Source: Riptortus pedestris
Taxonomy: Eukaryota; Arthropoda; Insecta; Hemiptera; Alydidae
DNA length: 64,000 nucleotides
Assembly: GCA_019009955.1 (NCBI GenBank)
Contig: CM032230.1
Coordinates: 101,526,001 to 101,590,000, forward strand
Reading direction: 5' to 3'
Below are positions 23,610-36,200 of this stretch, piece by piece. The position numbers and the translations under genes were made by a program. The notes below the pieces were generated by a model that ran no database searches, had not been told where the DNA came from, and saw only the letters and a program-made list of their open reading frames with translations. Every line of letters begins with the position of its first letter. Position 1 is the first letter of the stretch.

Positions 23610-26379
23610 CTTTCCAAATACGCGACTCTCTCTCTGAAGGATTATTCATGTATTTAATTTTCGCAACAATACTATAAAAAATATACTTGTTCACGTGTGC
23701 GGGTGACTTTGTACAGGGGTTTACGGGAATGTGTATCTGTGAAAATTTTGCCTTAGGATTTCAATTTGCACGATTTTTTAAAGACGTGAAAAAATAACTT
23801 TTTATTAAATTTAGATATTAATTTTATCTATAAACAGATATAACTTATTTAATCGATAATTTATTTTTACCTCTTCTTTGGGGATAGAATTATTTTCAGT
23901 CGTTAACTGATTATTTAAGTTCACTTCATTAGGGTCATGTACAGCATTAGCATTTCATTTTATTTAGCTGTGCGGTTACTAGGTCATTGCTAGTTGAATA
24001 AAATAATATTTATCTTTGATCTGCAATGAACCACTAAATGGTCAGCTCCCACCAAAGCCGTGTCGCAGGTCGTGGCCTATGGTGAGTACTCGATTCAAAG
24101 ATTTTAGATTAAAAAGTGATAGATTCTGCTAGTTGAGGGAATATTGTCCTAGGGCTGAGCGAGCGCAAGAATGCATGTAGGGCGAAGAGAGGAACGCCTA
24201 CAAGTATTGGTGACTGACCTCAGGGACGACTTGTGGAGGTCGGGAGACTAGAATCGCTTCCAATAGTCTAATTTTGAGGTATTGGTAATTTATTAGACTC
24301 GTCAATGATTTAATTGATGTCGTAATTACTTTCTGATGTCGTGATTTTTCTGTTTTTAAGCGAGTGAATTAGTAAGTTTAAATTAAAAGACTTGCATTGA
24401 TCAATGTATTCAATTTTAGGATTTTTTTTCTTTGTCATGCATATTTTTTACCCCCTAGTTTATTCCGAAGAAATCTACTGTACCATCATCGTTATAATAA
24501 GTGTGACTATGTGAAATCCAGAAGAACTCTCGAGTGTTCTTTATAAGCATAGTTTTGGATGTCTTTTCAAAGTAGAAAATAAATAAAAGAACAATATTCG
24601 GTTTCTACTCGAAGTTATTGTATCACACATTGTAAATAGAAAGTATATTTTAAAAGAAATATTTGATTTAACCGAGATGTCCATGTTCTGTCATAAAGAA
24701 GGGGTAAATGGGTAAATTATAAATGCGGTCTCATACCATATTTGTTTATGCTTTCCTATTTCTGCATTAGGCATTAAGATCATTAGTTTCTATGGGACCA
24801 TTTCAGATTGCAAAAAAAAAAAAAGAAAAGGTAATTCCATTATTATGAGCTGGCTGTTCCGTGCCTTCATCTTGATAACTAGTTAATCCATGGCTAAAAG
24901 AAGACTTTCGGTGACATTGCGCCAATGCGCTGCCGTCATTGAATTCTGTACTATGACAAAATACAGTTTCAATCATAATCAAATTTTTTTTTAAATTTTA
25001 GAGTTATGGAATTTTTGCATGGTCGACCAGACTTGAAACGTATATAGGTTATTTACGGAAACGAGTATTGTCTTCAAGGAAGCACCTGAGGTTCTCCAGA
25101 GAGGTCTTAAGACAATAAAGGTTATCTATATCGTTGTGTGTAGAGTGATATACTGATTTGTAATTGGATATGATTTAGTCACGGCTGTCTGACTACGCGT
25201 TGAGGTATGTAGAGAGGCGTGTGACAACCTGCAGATAGAACGGTTCCTCGCGTGACTACCTAGATGTGACCCATTAATATAATCTGGATGGGATCATTGT
25301 GACCAGTCACAGGGCTGGCTATCGACGGCCTGCCTCCTCCTCATTACTATGCAGGGACTTGCATGACTTATTGCGGTAGTCACATGTATCCCCAACTAAA
25401 TATTGGTATTTATTCTATCACATAGATTGTACGTAATGGGCTATCATTCACTCGCCAAAGGATTTATGAAGTGTAAATTGCAGCATGCATCCTTGTTGCT
25501 ATGTACCCGTCAAATGAATTTTATCCCGTATTTATTCCGTTGCGTGCTTACCGCGACTTATTTATATCCCTTATACCACGAGGAAGCCATTTATCTAATG
25601 AAAATTATATTATTTGATATTATTGTTTAGAGTACTCCTGTCAACAGGCATTCTGTATATTTCAAAAAACTGGTTTAATAACCTGAATATGATACGGGCA
25701 GATTTTCAATTATAGAATTTCATATTTCAGTAGAAATCTTAATTTATTTAAATTAATGTATAATGATCTTGCCGATCATGTCTGTCATCACTTGTTGAAC
25801 GTGGAGGAGTATCGCTTCCGAATCTCAAATGCAATGAGTAGATTTTTGGCTATCTCCATCTTTTATCCAACGGTTAGCTAGTGACTATTTTCTTTTAGCC
25901 TGCGAACATTATTATTGCTGTTCGTGAGAACCTGTTATGTACTCGATTACAATGACGCTAGTAGATAAAAATAAATCAAATCCCTGAGACTAATTGATCC
26001 TTACATCTTCTTGCTCCAGTCAAACTGAACGGGTTTCTTAAGAAAATATTTTATGGAATGTACCTACCCCAAGCCCCTACCACTTATACATATATCGTCG
26101 GCTCCTATGTAATATTATTCATTCAGAAATTGTTTAAACGAATTATTGGTAGAGATTTCTTTTTAATTACTTCATTTCTAAAGGAAGAATTGTTTTAATA
26201 ATTCTTCCGAAAATATATTCAAGATGCTAGTAATTAAAACTAAACATGATATGAGATCGCAAGTATGTTATACTCGCACGTGCGAAGACTGCTCAGTTTA
26301 CGCAGCTTGGCGGACTTCATTTTCTTGGAAACAGGTTTTAATAACTGGAAATCTTCCCACAAATTTCTTTATTAATGCG
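23610..26379. other. No supported feature
   Basis: A slightly GC-richer stretch at about 24040-24260 contains a good splice-donor-like GTGAGTAC (~24081), but I find no matching acceptor or coding frame. The rest is AT-rich. No RNA gene or repeat match was recognised. Confidence 0.4.
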
Positions 26380-26420
26380 CGAGGCCTTTCGGCACTTACG
26401 TGCTATCATCAGGTGCTAAC
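26380..26420 (-). ncRNA. Hammerhead-like motif 1
   Basis: The minus strand reads CTGATGA (26412-26406), TA, GCAC-GTAA-GTGC (26403-26392), C, GAAA (26390-26387), then GGCCTCGCG. CTGANGA, a short stem and GAAA are the conserved parts of the hammerhead ribozyme core. The TA and C beside the stem are mismatched, and I could not define stems I and III or the cleavage site. Similar CTGATGA...GAAA strings are frequent near the ends of Penelope-like and other insect retroelements, so a decayed element end is equally likely. Confidence 0.3.
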
Positions 26421-26642
26421 AACAAAACATAACAAAAAATAAACATGTTTAAAGCAAAAATTGCTTTTGAAATGTTTCAACTTAAATACAATTACTAAAA
26501 TCAGTTTTGCAAATTGTCATAGATTAAAAACATTAAAATCATAGTCAATCATTTAAAGCTAATAAATTCTTCAACTTTTATGCCAAGGGTCTCCAATAAA
26601 AATTATTTTTTTGGTGCAAACTTTATTGAAACTGCCCTACAT

Positions 26643-26671
26643 GTTTGGTGGCTAATTTGCCACCTCTTCAG
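26643..26671 (-). ncRNA. Hammerhead-like motif 2 (degenerate)
   Basis: The minus strand reads CTGAAGA (26671-26665), then a perfect 6-bp stem GGTGGC-AAATTA-GCCACC, then AAAC. It has a better stem than motif 1 but lacks the G of the GAAA box, so it would not be catalytic as it stands. It lies about 250 bp upstream of motif 1 on the same strand. Confidence 0.25.
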
Positions 26672-26690
26672 AGGCTATCCCACTTAAAAG

Positions 26691-27775
26691 AAAAATACAT
26701 AAAAAATAATTAATAACATTAATTTAGCACATCCCTTAATAATTCTTTTGCTATATATGGTATTAGTAGGGGCCTACATCTATGATATATTTATTAAATA
26801 TAATTATAAATTGCTACTTACATTTCTGAAGTGCTCTTATACATTTTACATTACGTTGCGACTGTCCTCACAGAGGAGGCAAATGATACTGAGAGGTTCC
26901 CGAGGTAGGTTACGTTAGCTGACTAAAAATCGATTATTTACACCTTGAACTCGATTATTTCGTATCATAATTTAAAGTCGATTAATTTAAGATAAAATTA
27001 TTATTTAAATAATTTTAAAATAAAGTTAAAATCAAATAATACTAAAAAATGTACAGAAAATTTGAATATTTAAGACATCTATATGGTATATATATTAAAG
27101 TACATTTCTCTAAGATCTAAAGATCTGCACTTCAACATCCACCAACATACGAAAAATGATTTAATTTTTATTACGCACTTTATTTCAGAAGTGACATGAA
27201 GTCAATGGCCATATGATGGTTTTTGTATAAAACGAGTCCCATCCTTTGTTGGAGAGCGGTGTGTTTAAGTTATTGACCTTTTCCCTTTCAACCACATTGA
27301 GCGCCATGGAGAGTCTACCAGCTGTTCTTCGGCCATGGTTGAGCAGTCGGTCGGAGGAGCGAATATTGAAATGAGTAATCTGCCAGTTCCTATGCGGGTC
27401 GAGATAACATCACAACGTGCTTGGCAGCCAAGTATCTGCCACCATCCAGTAGGTAATATCCCCAATTCGCCTTCAAGTAAACCCCTTCTTTGCATTCCAT
27501 CTCTAGCATGGGAACAATGTGAGTCAGCCCTGCTCCTCTGATGGACGCTACCCATTTTTTTCACTTTGCCAAAACTCTGGCATGCCCCTAGTAAGTCATA
27601 CACTGTCGTTCGGCTAAAGCACAAATTAAAACTAGACTTCCTCCTTAAATTCCCTCTTGTCAGTAAAACTCGGGGCCCTAACTCGCTTGAGTGTCCCCTT
27701 CGAAGAAATATTCAATTTGCCATAATCTTATGTGAAATAAATTAAACCCAGTGTCATGCCTCTCATGGGAAAAAA
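26691..27775. other. No supported gene; GC-richer island with two-strand ORFs
   Basis: The stretch 27240-27680 is noticeably GC-richer than its surroundings. It is open for 119 codons on the minus strand (27265-27624) and 68 codons on the plus strand (27335-27541). Neither translation shows a motif I recognise. Confidence 0.4.
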
Positions 27776-28194
27776 TCCGACACTCAGTGGCTGCGGAAAG
27801 TAAGAAGATTTCCCAAGTGCTAGAAAAACACCCTACTTATATCATTTAACCATGTATTCATTATTTCTAATTAAAAATCCAAAGAGCAGAAGTAGGAGCT
27901 TTATAATGTCTGAAAACTAAAAAAATCCAATATCTCCATTGATAATCAAGATAGTGAAAAAAATTTATAGAACATTAAATTATCAATATGATTGCTTCTA
28001 TACAATCTTTCAATCCTCCGTATATTAATGGAGGTATTAAGAATTTTCGAAATTCACCCTCTAAACCGGTGCTACTAAATCTACTAAATAGGTCCGACTA
28101 CAGCCATTAACGAACATTTCATTTTTACGTAAAACATTTAAATATCGAGTTTGGTAACGTTTGAACAAAAATTGTGACCACTAGAACGATAAGA
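27776..28194 (+). mobile_element. Family A (HINE-like) element, 3'-truncated copy
   Basis: The head TCCGACACTCAGTGGCTGCG, then AAGTAAGAAGATTTCCCAAG, corresponds to TCCGTCACGCAGGGGCTGCG...AAGCAGATTTCCCGCGTG of the full copy. Internal matches follow: CTGAAAACTAAAAAAATCCA / ATATCTCCATTGATAATC (~27910-27945), TTGCTTCTATACAATCTTTC, the CCCTCTAAACC block, GCCATTAACGAAC, AAATATCGAGTTTGGTAACG (~28139-28160) and GACCACTAGAACGAT. The copy ends at a CA/CT microsatellite at the family's core position, and the hairpin terminus is missing. Confidence 0.66.
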
Positions 28195-28230
28195 CACACA
28201 CACTCTCTCTCTCTCTCTCACATACACACA
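28195..28230. repeat. (CA)n-(CT)n microsatellite in a family A core
   Basis: A short CACACA run, about nine CT units and CACATACACACA. It occupies the place of the AT core seen in other copies. Confidence 0.85.
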
Positions 28231-31200
28231 TGTGATCACAACCTCAAGATCTGATAATATGGCCGCTACGGTGACGATAATCTAATATGTTTTCGTAGTC
28301 TAGCACAGGATTTGTTCGGTCTATACTGTTTTAGCTGAAAGAATAATAAAGTTATAGAAGTCGGAATTCCTGTCTTGATCTCAAAATAAGGAGGGAGAGG
28401 ACCAAGTTTTTCAACATCTTTCATTAACCTTTTTCAACTGATACAATCATTCACTTAACAGTCAGCAGAATTAAATATCTACATTTATTTGTCTGATTGA
28501 TCTTGAACTCTCTCCAGAACCGTTAAGTGTTGAATTACTAAGACTTGCTGGAGTGAATGGATACAAGGATGACAGTGTCAAAAAATTAATAAAATGGAGA
28601 TAAGAAGTTACTTCCTATCAGCATCCTATACATTCAGTCCTTATCAGAAAGATATGCAAGAGATTATGAAAAATAGAGTTAAACCTCCTAGTATAAATGA
28701 ATGCGTCCTGATAACAGGACCGCCACAATTACATTCTTGCCTCCACATCTGCCAAAGCGGAAGAAATATTAAAAGGTGGGAATGAGAATTACAATAACCC
28801 ATAATCTGAAAAAGTATACCTTAACATGAGAAACAAAAAAAATGTTGTCCAGAAAGGACATTACTTTGACTAGTTGGGTTGTGGAAACTTTGCTGTGCTT
28901 TGAATTATTTGGGAAATAATTCAGAGGATTCTCTGGTCTCGTAAAATCCAATCAGAATCTGTCGACTTACAATTCCGTGTTCTACCCCAAACAGCCTGCC
29001 TAATTGAAAAAAAAAAAAAACAAAGCAAAAAGCACTTCATTGTCTCCTTATTTAATTAAACAAATAAAATATTTTTTCTCCATATCGTTAAAGTTTTTTC
29101 ATTTGAAAGTGATATACGATTTCGCCCTTCCAATTTATCAGATCAAAATATGTATATGACATAAGGATTTATAGATATTTCTATGTTAAATAAAAAAAAA
29201 AAAAAGTTGTATTCACATCTTCTGTATCTCCAAAAGGTACTGAGAAATTTGGATATCTTCCCCACCTATAAAAAGTAGCAATGTACCCTTTTTTGGTGTA
29301 TGGTTCAAAGCTATTTTCTCATTATTAACTATTTAATCAGCCTCTTGGCTATTTTTTACTCTTTCGACCAGTTCCATATTCTCCAAGGCAAAGTAAAGGG
29401 AATTGAACATTCACATAAAATGGAGCAACATTACTTGTTTCCCTTACCTGATAGCTAATAGTTAATATAAAGGTGTTGGCGTAAGATGTGTTAGCATCGG
29501 TGACAAGCGATTCTAAAACCCTTTGTCTATAACAGGATAGAAACATTTTCCTTTCGTTATCCTTACATGAACGAGAGGGAGGTTCTAAGAATTCTTCTAT
29601 ACTAACATGACTTGAACATACCCTGTTTTGAGATGGGCTTCTTAGAGTTGGAAGAAAATAGCTCTATTATTATGGAGATTATTATACTCAAATAGTTATT
29701 TCCTTCAATATTTCTTTTATACATTTTTTTGTAGGTAATAGAAAACTTCCTGGAGCAAGTCGGAATTATTTGTCTTCAGTATACAACTCAACTAAACTTC
29801 ATCTCACATATTAAATTTTTATAATACACGTAATTTTTATATTACCTACGTTTCTATATCTCTATAACCTCCTCCTGATTTAACGTATACTTTTTCTCCC
29901 ATAGGCATATTAACAGGACAACTGCTTACGAGTCGAAAATAATCACTTATCATAAAGTATCTAATAGTTTAATAAGTGAAGTAATAATAACGTACTTTCG
30001 ATGTATCGCCTAATGCCAAGGCACTAAATGCTTTAGGTATCGGCCATGGTCAGTCTTAAAAGCAGAAAAAAATAGGTTAAGCATTATTACCATAATAAAT
30101 TCTTGAGAGGATAATTTTAGATCTATATTGAGAATATCGAAATCCAAATATTTCTATAGTTAACGATGCCGGTGATGAGTGGGAAACACGATGACTCGTA
30201 TCTATGACTGTAGCCATGGAGGTTTACACAATCCTAGACTAACAATGTTGAACCTCTTTGGTTGTTTTGACAGCTGTTCCTCTCTATGTTTATCACTCGT
30301 GTGCTCGTTCAACAGCTATAAATGATATGTTGCTTTGTGAGAATTATCGAAAAAGAAAGTGTTTTGACATTTTTAGTACAAAACTAATGTACATGGTTTC
30401 CAGATATCACCAATATAAAATGAGAAATTTTCCTAACTTCAAACTAAAAGCAACATTTGCCTTCTTTTAGACCAAATAAAAAATTAAATCCATCACGTAA
30501 GGGAATGATAGGAATGATACACAAATAACATCATGGCTCTCTTAGCAATAAATGATAAGTAAAATAATAGCTAAAATAGGCATTAGTGGGCAGGAAATAA
30601 TAAAAGAAAAATATTTCTAATGTGTTTGTACCAACAATCCATGAAGGACCAAGGTAGCCCCAACATGGAAGGTACAGCATAACGCTCTCCTTTGGATGCA
30701 ACATGTTTCTTCAGGTATCGACCCAATTGCCTCGCGATGATGAGCATCAGGGCAACGGATATTCTCCATTCTCAAAGATCGGTAAAGCTTGTAAACTATT
30801 GAAGAATTGTAGACAATTGCTGTAACAACACTATTAGTTTTATATTTCAATCTAATGCCTAACAATGGGCATATGTAAGAATTAATTTATTACCGATCTT
30901 TAAAGCCCCATTCCTCTTTAACCCATTTTCACCTATACCATATAAAACTGACTATCTTTACACAATTTGTCGTATTCTCATAGAGAATGTACTATAATAA
31001 TAAACTAAAATTTATATATGTCCTCATAGTTTTTCTATCATTGTCTTTCTCATGGATGCGAGCTTTAGAGCAATACATAAACCCATTATTATCATCGTCG
31101 CTACTATTAGTTTTAGTTCTAAGTTTTAATCATAAACTGGGGATATATTGGATAAAATGCTCTCCTAAATATAAAATTCTGTTTTGGCTTCTGAATTCGA

Positions 31201-34200
31201 GATACTGCTTTCCAACGTGACTGTTAACTTGGGTCATTACAGGTATAGATCACCTTCTAGCACCAACAAATTTTTAAATTAAAAATTATTATTTTATTTA
31301 AATTTGGAAGTCCCTCATTTTAGCTATCTAATAAGTATGAACTAAGGATAATCGAAGAAAATTGTCAATAATATCGCCTTGAGTGCAGCCTCGATATCAG
31401 TTTTCCAATAAGGAAACTCTGCTGTGGGAAGTGAGTGTGTATTAATTTTAGTCACCTGTACTTGGGAAAAGTTCAATGAACTAATAAAAACATCTAAATT
31501 ATGAAATTATATTTTGGAAAGGCAAACTCTGTTGTTCCTATCTCAAATAGTATGTTTATTAGCTGTCTCTTTGAGTCACTGATTACAATTTTATAATGTG
31601 AACCGGAAAATATTAAGATCTGAGCGGCAAGAAGAGGAAATCAATTGTTATTGCTTGCACCTGAAAGCGGTACAACAGGTTTCAACATTAACAAGTAAAT
31701 CTACTCTCATGGCGCCACCGGGAGGTTCAATGACAATTTCATGGTAATCATTTTAAGATAATGCGAAAATGCTTCGTTTATCAGTCATTTCATAGACACC
31801 TAGGTAATTCTAATAATTTATTAGGTAAATGATATGATAAAGGAAACGACAGGCTGAACTGATCAGTAAAATACACCCAAGAATTTAAATAACGTGTCAT
31901 TTTGGTTAAAATAGTTAGCGACTAGGGTGTTTTCCGTTCTGATATTCTGGTTTTTGTAGTTCAGATACTCAATCTTTGATGTTGTTCCCTATGTCAATTT
32001 AAATGCATGAGCTTGTAAATGTTTTCAATATTTTATTTATTAAAATGAATGAAACATTACTTCACGGTCTACATCCTATTAATACTTATATTGGTTTGGA
32101 TGTCTTACTTCACGAATAAGGCAAGTTTCAATCGATCAACGTTACGGGAGCGATTTGAAGGCTGTACAGTATCTTTTCAGCGCATCTATATAAAGAAAAT
32201 TGGTTTGAATTTCTAATTAAATTCACAGGGGATTTTTTTTTGCTTTTCAAGTCAACATAAACATATAGCATCAAAATTGGAATTCTTGATTAACTGTCTG
32301 TCCTTTGCTCAACACCGAAGCACGAGGGATTTGGGATCCCGGTCTCCTGCACAACGTCAAGTTAAATTGGTCGTGATGGGTTATTAGTTAAGGCCAAAAG
32401 GTATACGCTTGCTATCATCCAACCATTAATTCCCAACATTATCCCAACGTACGTCTCATTGTTACTCATTCTTTTCCACTCGAAGGATTTATAAAACGTT
32501 CATATTTGATCGTTAACGAACTCATAGTTTTACTTTATAATTCAAGGCTTCATCCCGATTTGGGTATTTACATTAAAGACATAATGTTCGCTACTTTTCT
32601 TAGTGTCTAAACGAAATGTACAGTAGATTCCATATTTGGTGTTCGGCTGCGAGGGAATCAGCTGTGTCGGGAATGTTGCAACAATATTTCCCCGCATTCT
32701 TCAAATGGTGGAGGTTGCTGTGCTGAAGCGGCTTTTGACAACTATGAAAAGTTTTTAAGCGGTTTCTTTTTAAACGGGAAACTATTGTGGAAACCTACCC
32801 AAAAAATGGTTTTGAATTATGACATTCAAAATTTTAACTCCGTTGCTCATTCTCCGAATAATACTTCAGTTGTATTCTTAAATGATACTCAATCCAGAAT
32901 GTTTTCAGCAAATATAATAAAACTAATCACTTTGTTTTGGTAATTACACCCGCTGTTTTATTCTGTGCTAGAACTGTATAGACGACGGATTCGCATGTAA
33001 TATTTATTATAATACATTTTGGTGTATTATCAGAGGTGGAATCAATTAGAATGCTTATTTTATCATCAAAAAGGATGATAATGATTAATGTTAATCAAAC
33101 ACTGAATATTTCATCAATCAAAACGACGTTATGTTTTTATCGGTCGTTTATTATATGGACACATGGATTAATAAACGATTTCAAGTCATAAATGAACATT
33201 CTATACTTTAAGGGCCCCATTTCATCAGCTTCATACTCGAAGTTTCTTATAAAAGTGAAGCTCAAGGTCGTAAATAGCCAAACAAATCTGGAAAAGTGGA
33301 GCTTTAGTGCCGAAGGAAAATACAATATCATCTATATCTCCGTTTTTAGGGGTTGAATTGAAACATTTAATTAATTAAAACGATCGGCGAACTTTTAGTT
33401 ACCGTTTAGTTACACATTCTTCACTAAATAAACCTTTTGTTTTGTTTTCTGCTTTCTTCTAAACTCCACGCGTTTGAAACAAGTGTTTCACTAAACAGCT
33501 CATGTTGTGCTAAAATTGTCAGATTCCCGTTTACATAGGATTTTTACTATGGGGTAAATAAGTTGTAGACTTGGGGGTAGACGAGTTTTTTTTTTTAAAA
33601 AACTTTTTAATTTTAAAATATTTTACAAGCTTTAGAACATTATTGGTTACTTAATGTACGGATAGATATGGAGAGCAGAGCAGTTGGTAGCCCTGGAACA
33701 CAGGTGTTGCCAATACCTTTGGCTAACTGGAAACAGTTACTGTTATTAGTCTAAAGATTTATGCCAGGTCTAACTGAATCCATACAAAGCTCTGGAATGG
33801 CGCAAGCACTACCGAGACATTGATATCTATACCAAGGACCCGTGGTCTGTTAACATTATCAAATCTTTTAAATTTCATTATATTTCTAAGAAAGTTGCAT
33901 TTAAATGTTACATTTACAAATCATAGTTAAGTTATAAATAATAAAGGCTTTATTTATTGTAATTAATTCAATATCGCAGTACAACAAAATCTCATTATAG
34001 ATACCTGACCATACAAGTTTATAAAAATAAAGAATTTTTCACCCTCTTGTTTTGGGAGAACAAGAAGTGACTCACGACTAATTGTAGAAGAAACCAGTTT
34101 AATTTATGTAGGCTTGCTTGGTGTAGAGGTTTTATTAAATTTAACTTTCCGTATATCAAAAAAACATAAATCTACCCGCCTAAATAACCCTTTTAAAGAC

Positions 34201-36037
34201 CTTCTTCCATGTCAATTACAAGTTTTTCATAACATTCATGATAAATTAGGACTTCGAACAGTTAGTCCAAAAAGTTTTTCTGTTAGATAATTTACAGAAT
34301 ACTTGTTCAAACACTTTCCAAGCATTGTGATATTTTTTAATCAGTCCAGCATTTTTCGGTAGATGTAAGGTAGAAAATCTTATTATTGAAAACTTTGAAA
34401 CATAGCTGCGGGACGGACAACAATCTTAAAATAGAACATTTTCTGCAAAACAGTCAATTAGTAATAAACTATCATAAAATTTATTATTGTTCAATGGAAG
34501 CAACAAGTAAATAAAACGAGCATTTCAATGAACTCTAGAGGTGCTTTTTGAGTTTTCCTTTTCTAACAAAAACAAAAAATAAGAAAAATTAATTCAAAAA
34601 CCGTGGAAATCGCGATGTTTTTAATCATGTACAAAACTAATTTCTGTTCTTATAAAGAATTTTTTTGTACTGTAAAAAAATTTACTGAAAAAACTTTGGG
34701 CTCTTTGATCATTCAAATTTTCAGATAGCACGAAGAACAATCCTAGATGAACGTTTTCCATTTTGGAGCAATGTGCTTGTGAAATTTTCTACCTCATACC
34801 TTTACCAAGGACATGAGGTATGGTTTCATGTAATGATGTCCAAAAGGACTGATCCAAGGGACCAATGAGCGAATTAGATTGAAGTAGAAATTCATTTTAA
34901 AAGCCGCCAACCTATGCAGATGCTTTAACATATTTCTATGCTTCTGGACGTCGTTCATTGTTGTTCGTTAAGAACTTCATGCCATGAACTCGTTTCGTTT
35001 CAGTTCATATATCGTTTCTCACATAGGTTTTTTTATGCTACGGAACATGCTGGAGAGCTAAAATCAATAGGCGTTGAGGTCATTAATGCTTTGAGAACAA
35101 TGCCGAAATATAATCTATGAAATTAATATTTTCAATTTATTATCAGAATCCTACTTTTTTATAATGCTCAATGTCACTGGCCTAATAAGGTCTCTTTGGT
35201 GGTAAGCTGAAAAGGCTACTTACTTGGCCTTTAATATTAAAATAATTGAAACGGAAACTTAAACAAAAAGTTATAAAAACGGTTTGGCAGAAACGGGTTA
35301 AAATCAGTTGCATGAGAGACAGACAGAGAGAGCAGACGTAGACAGAGTGACAGTCTAGATTGACAGATATATATACCAACTGGCTAAGTGCAGGTAAATA
35401 CAACTCTATTATAAATAGTCCCTTCTTTCTTCAGCCAGCATCTAGCAAAGATCTAAGTAGATCAGTAGTAGCGTGCTGGACCAGCATGTCACTGGTGATA
35501 GAGTAAATCACGGATATTATAAATTTGGTTTTATTCATATAAGAGCATACCAAACAAGGCCATAGAAAAATTCAAGTTTCTTTATGTGATTAAAGGGTCG
35601 GCCGCATTTGAGAAGCTAGTTAAAATATCAGGGAAGCTTTTGATTTAATGGTGGAAGGTTTATTGTTCTTGCATTCAAAAAATGTCCAGTTTTAAAATGT
35701 TAAAGTGCTTTTGTTCCAGCATTTAAATAATAAGGGAAGAATTAATTTTAATTGTGGAAGGTTCGTTTTATGCCATTTGAATAAACAAACTTGAATTTTT
35801 TTGTATATTGTAAGCCCTATAAATTAAACAACGAGGCATGTCAGAAATTTCACGTTACTTTTCCGTTTCATAACGGACTTGAAACGATTTCAACAACTTT
35901 TGGCTTTGGTGTCTGTCCTCTTTCCATGGCTAAACATCTGATCCTAATTTGGTGAAACGATATGTATATTATGGATAACCCCAATTACTGTATTTTCTAT
36001 ATTAATTTGGTATCTATGAGACTTTTCAGAAGTCAAT
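28231..36037. other. Long stretch with no supported feature
   Basis: About 7.8 kb of AT-rich DNA with only short unrecognised ORFs (the longest is 82 codons, 30617-30865 minus). Poly-A/T runs occur near 29010, 29200 and 33590. I find no member of the repeat families in this window and no RNA gene. It is the longest featureless block and could be intron or intergenic DNA. Confidence 0.45.
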
Positions 36038-36200
36038 TGGGATATATCGCTTCCTATTTGTATTTTTGCCAATATGCACCTTACTAAAGTTGTTCATTTG
36101 GTTATTAAAAGTAACTTTTGTTACATTCACTTTTACCGTAATACAAAGTATAAAAAGATATACACTAAAAACTATAGCAGGAGTCAACAATTTCATGGTA
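36038..36200 (-). repeat. Family B repeat fragment
   Basis: The plus strand here reads ATATCGCTTCCTATTTGTAT, TTTGCCAATATGCACCTTAC, AAAGTTGTTC, then GTAACTTTTGTTACATTCAC and GATATACACTAAAAACTATA. It parallels 7025-7180 of the inverted family B copy. Both ends of the family are missing. Confidence 0.55.

Noticed and set aside
24040..24260. 5' exon ending at GTGAGTAC
   Set aside because: A single donor-like site without a paired acceptor, coding frame or promoter is too little to call an exon.
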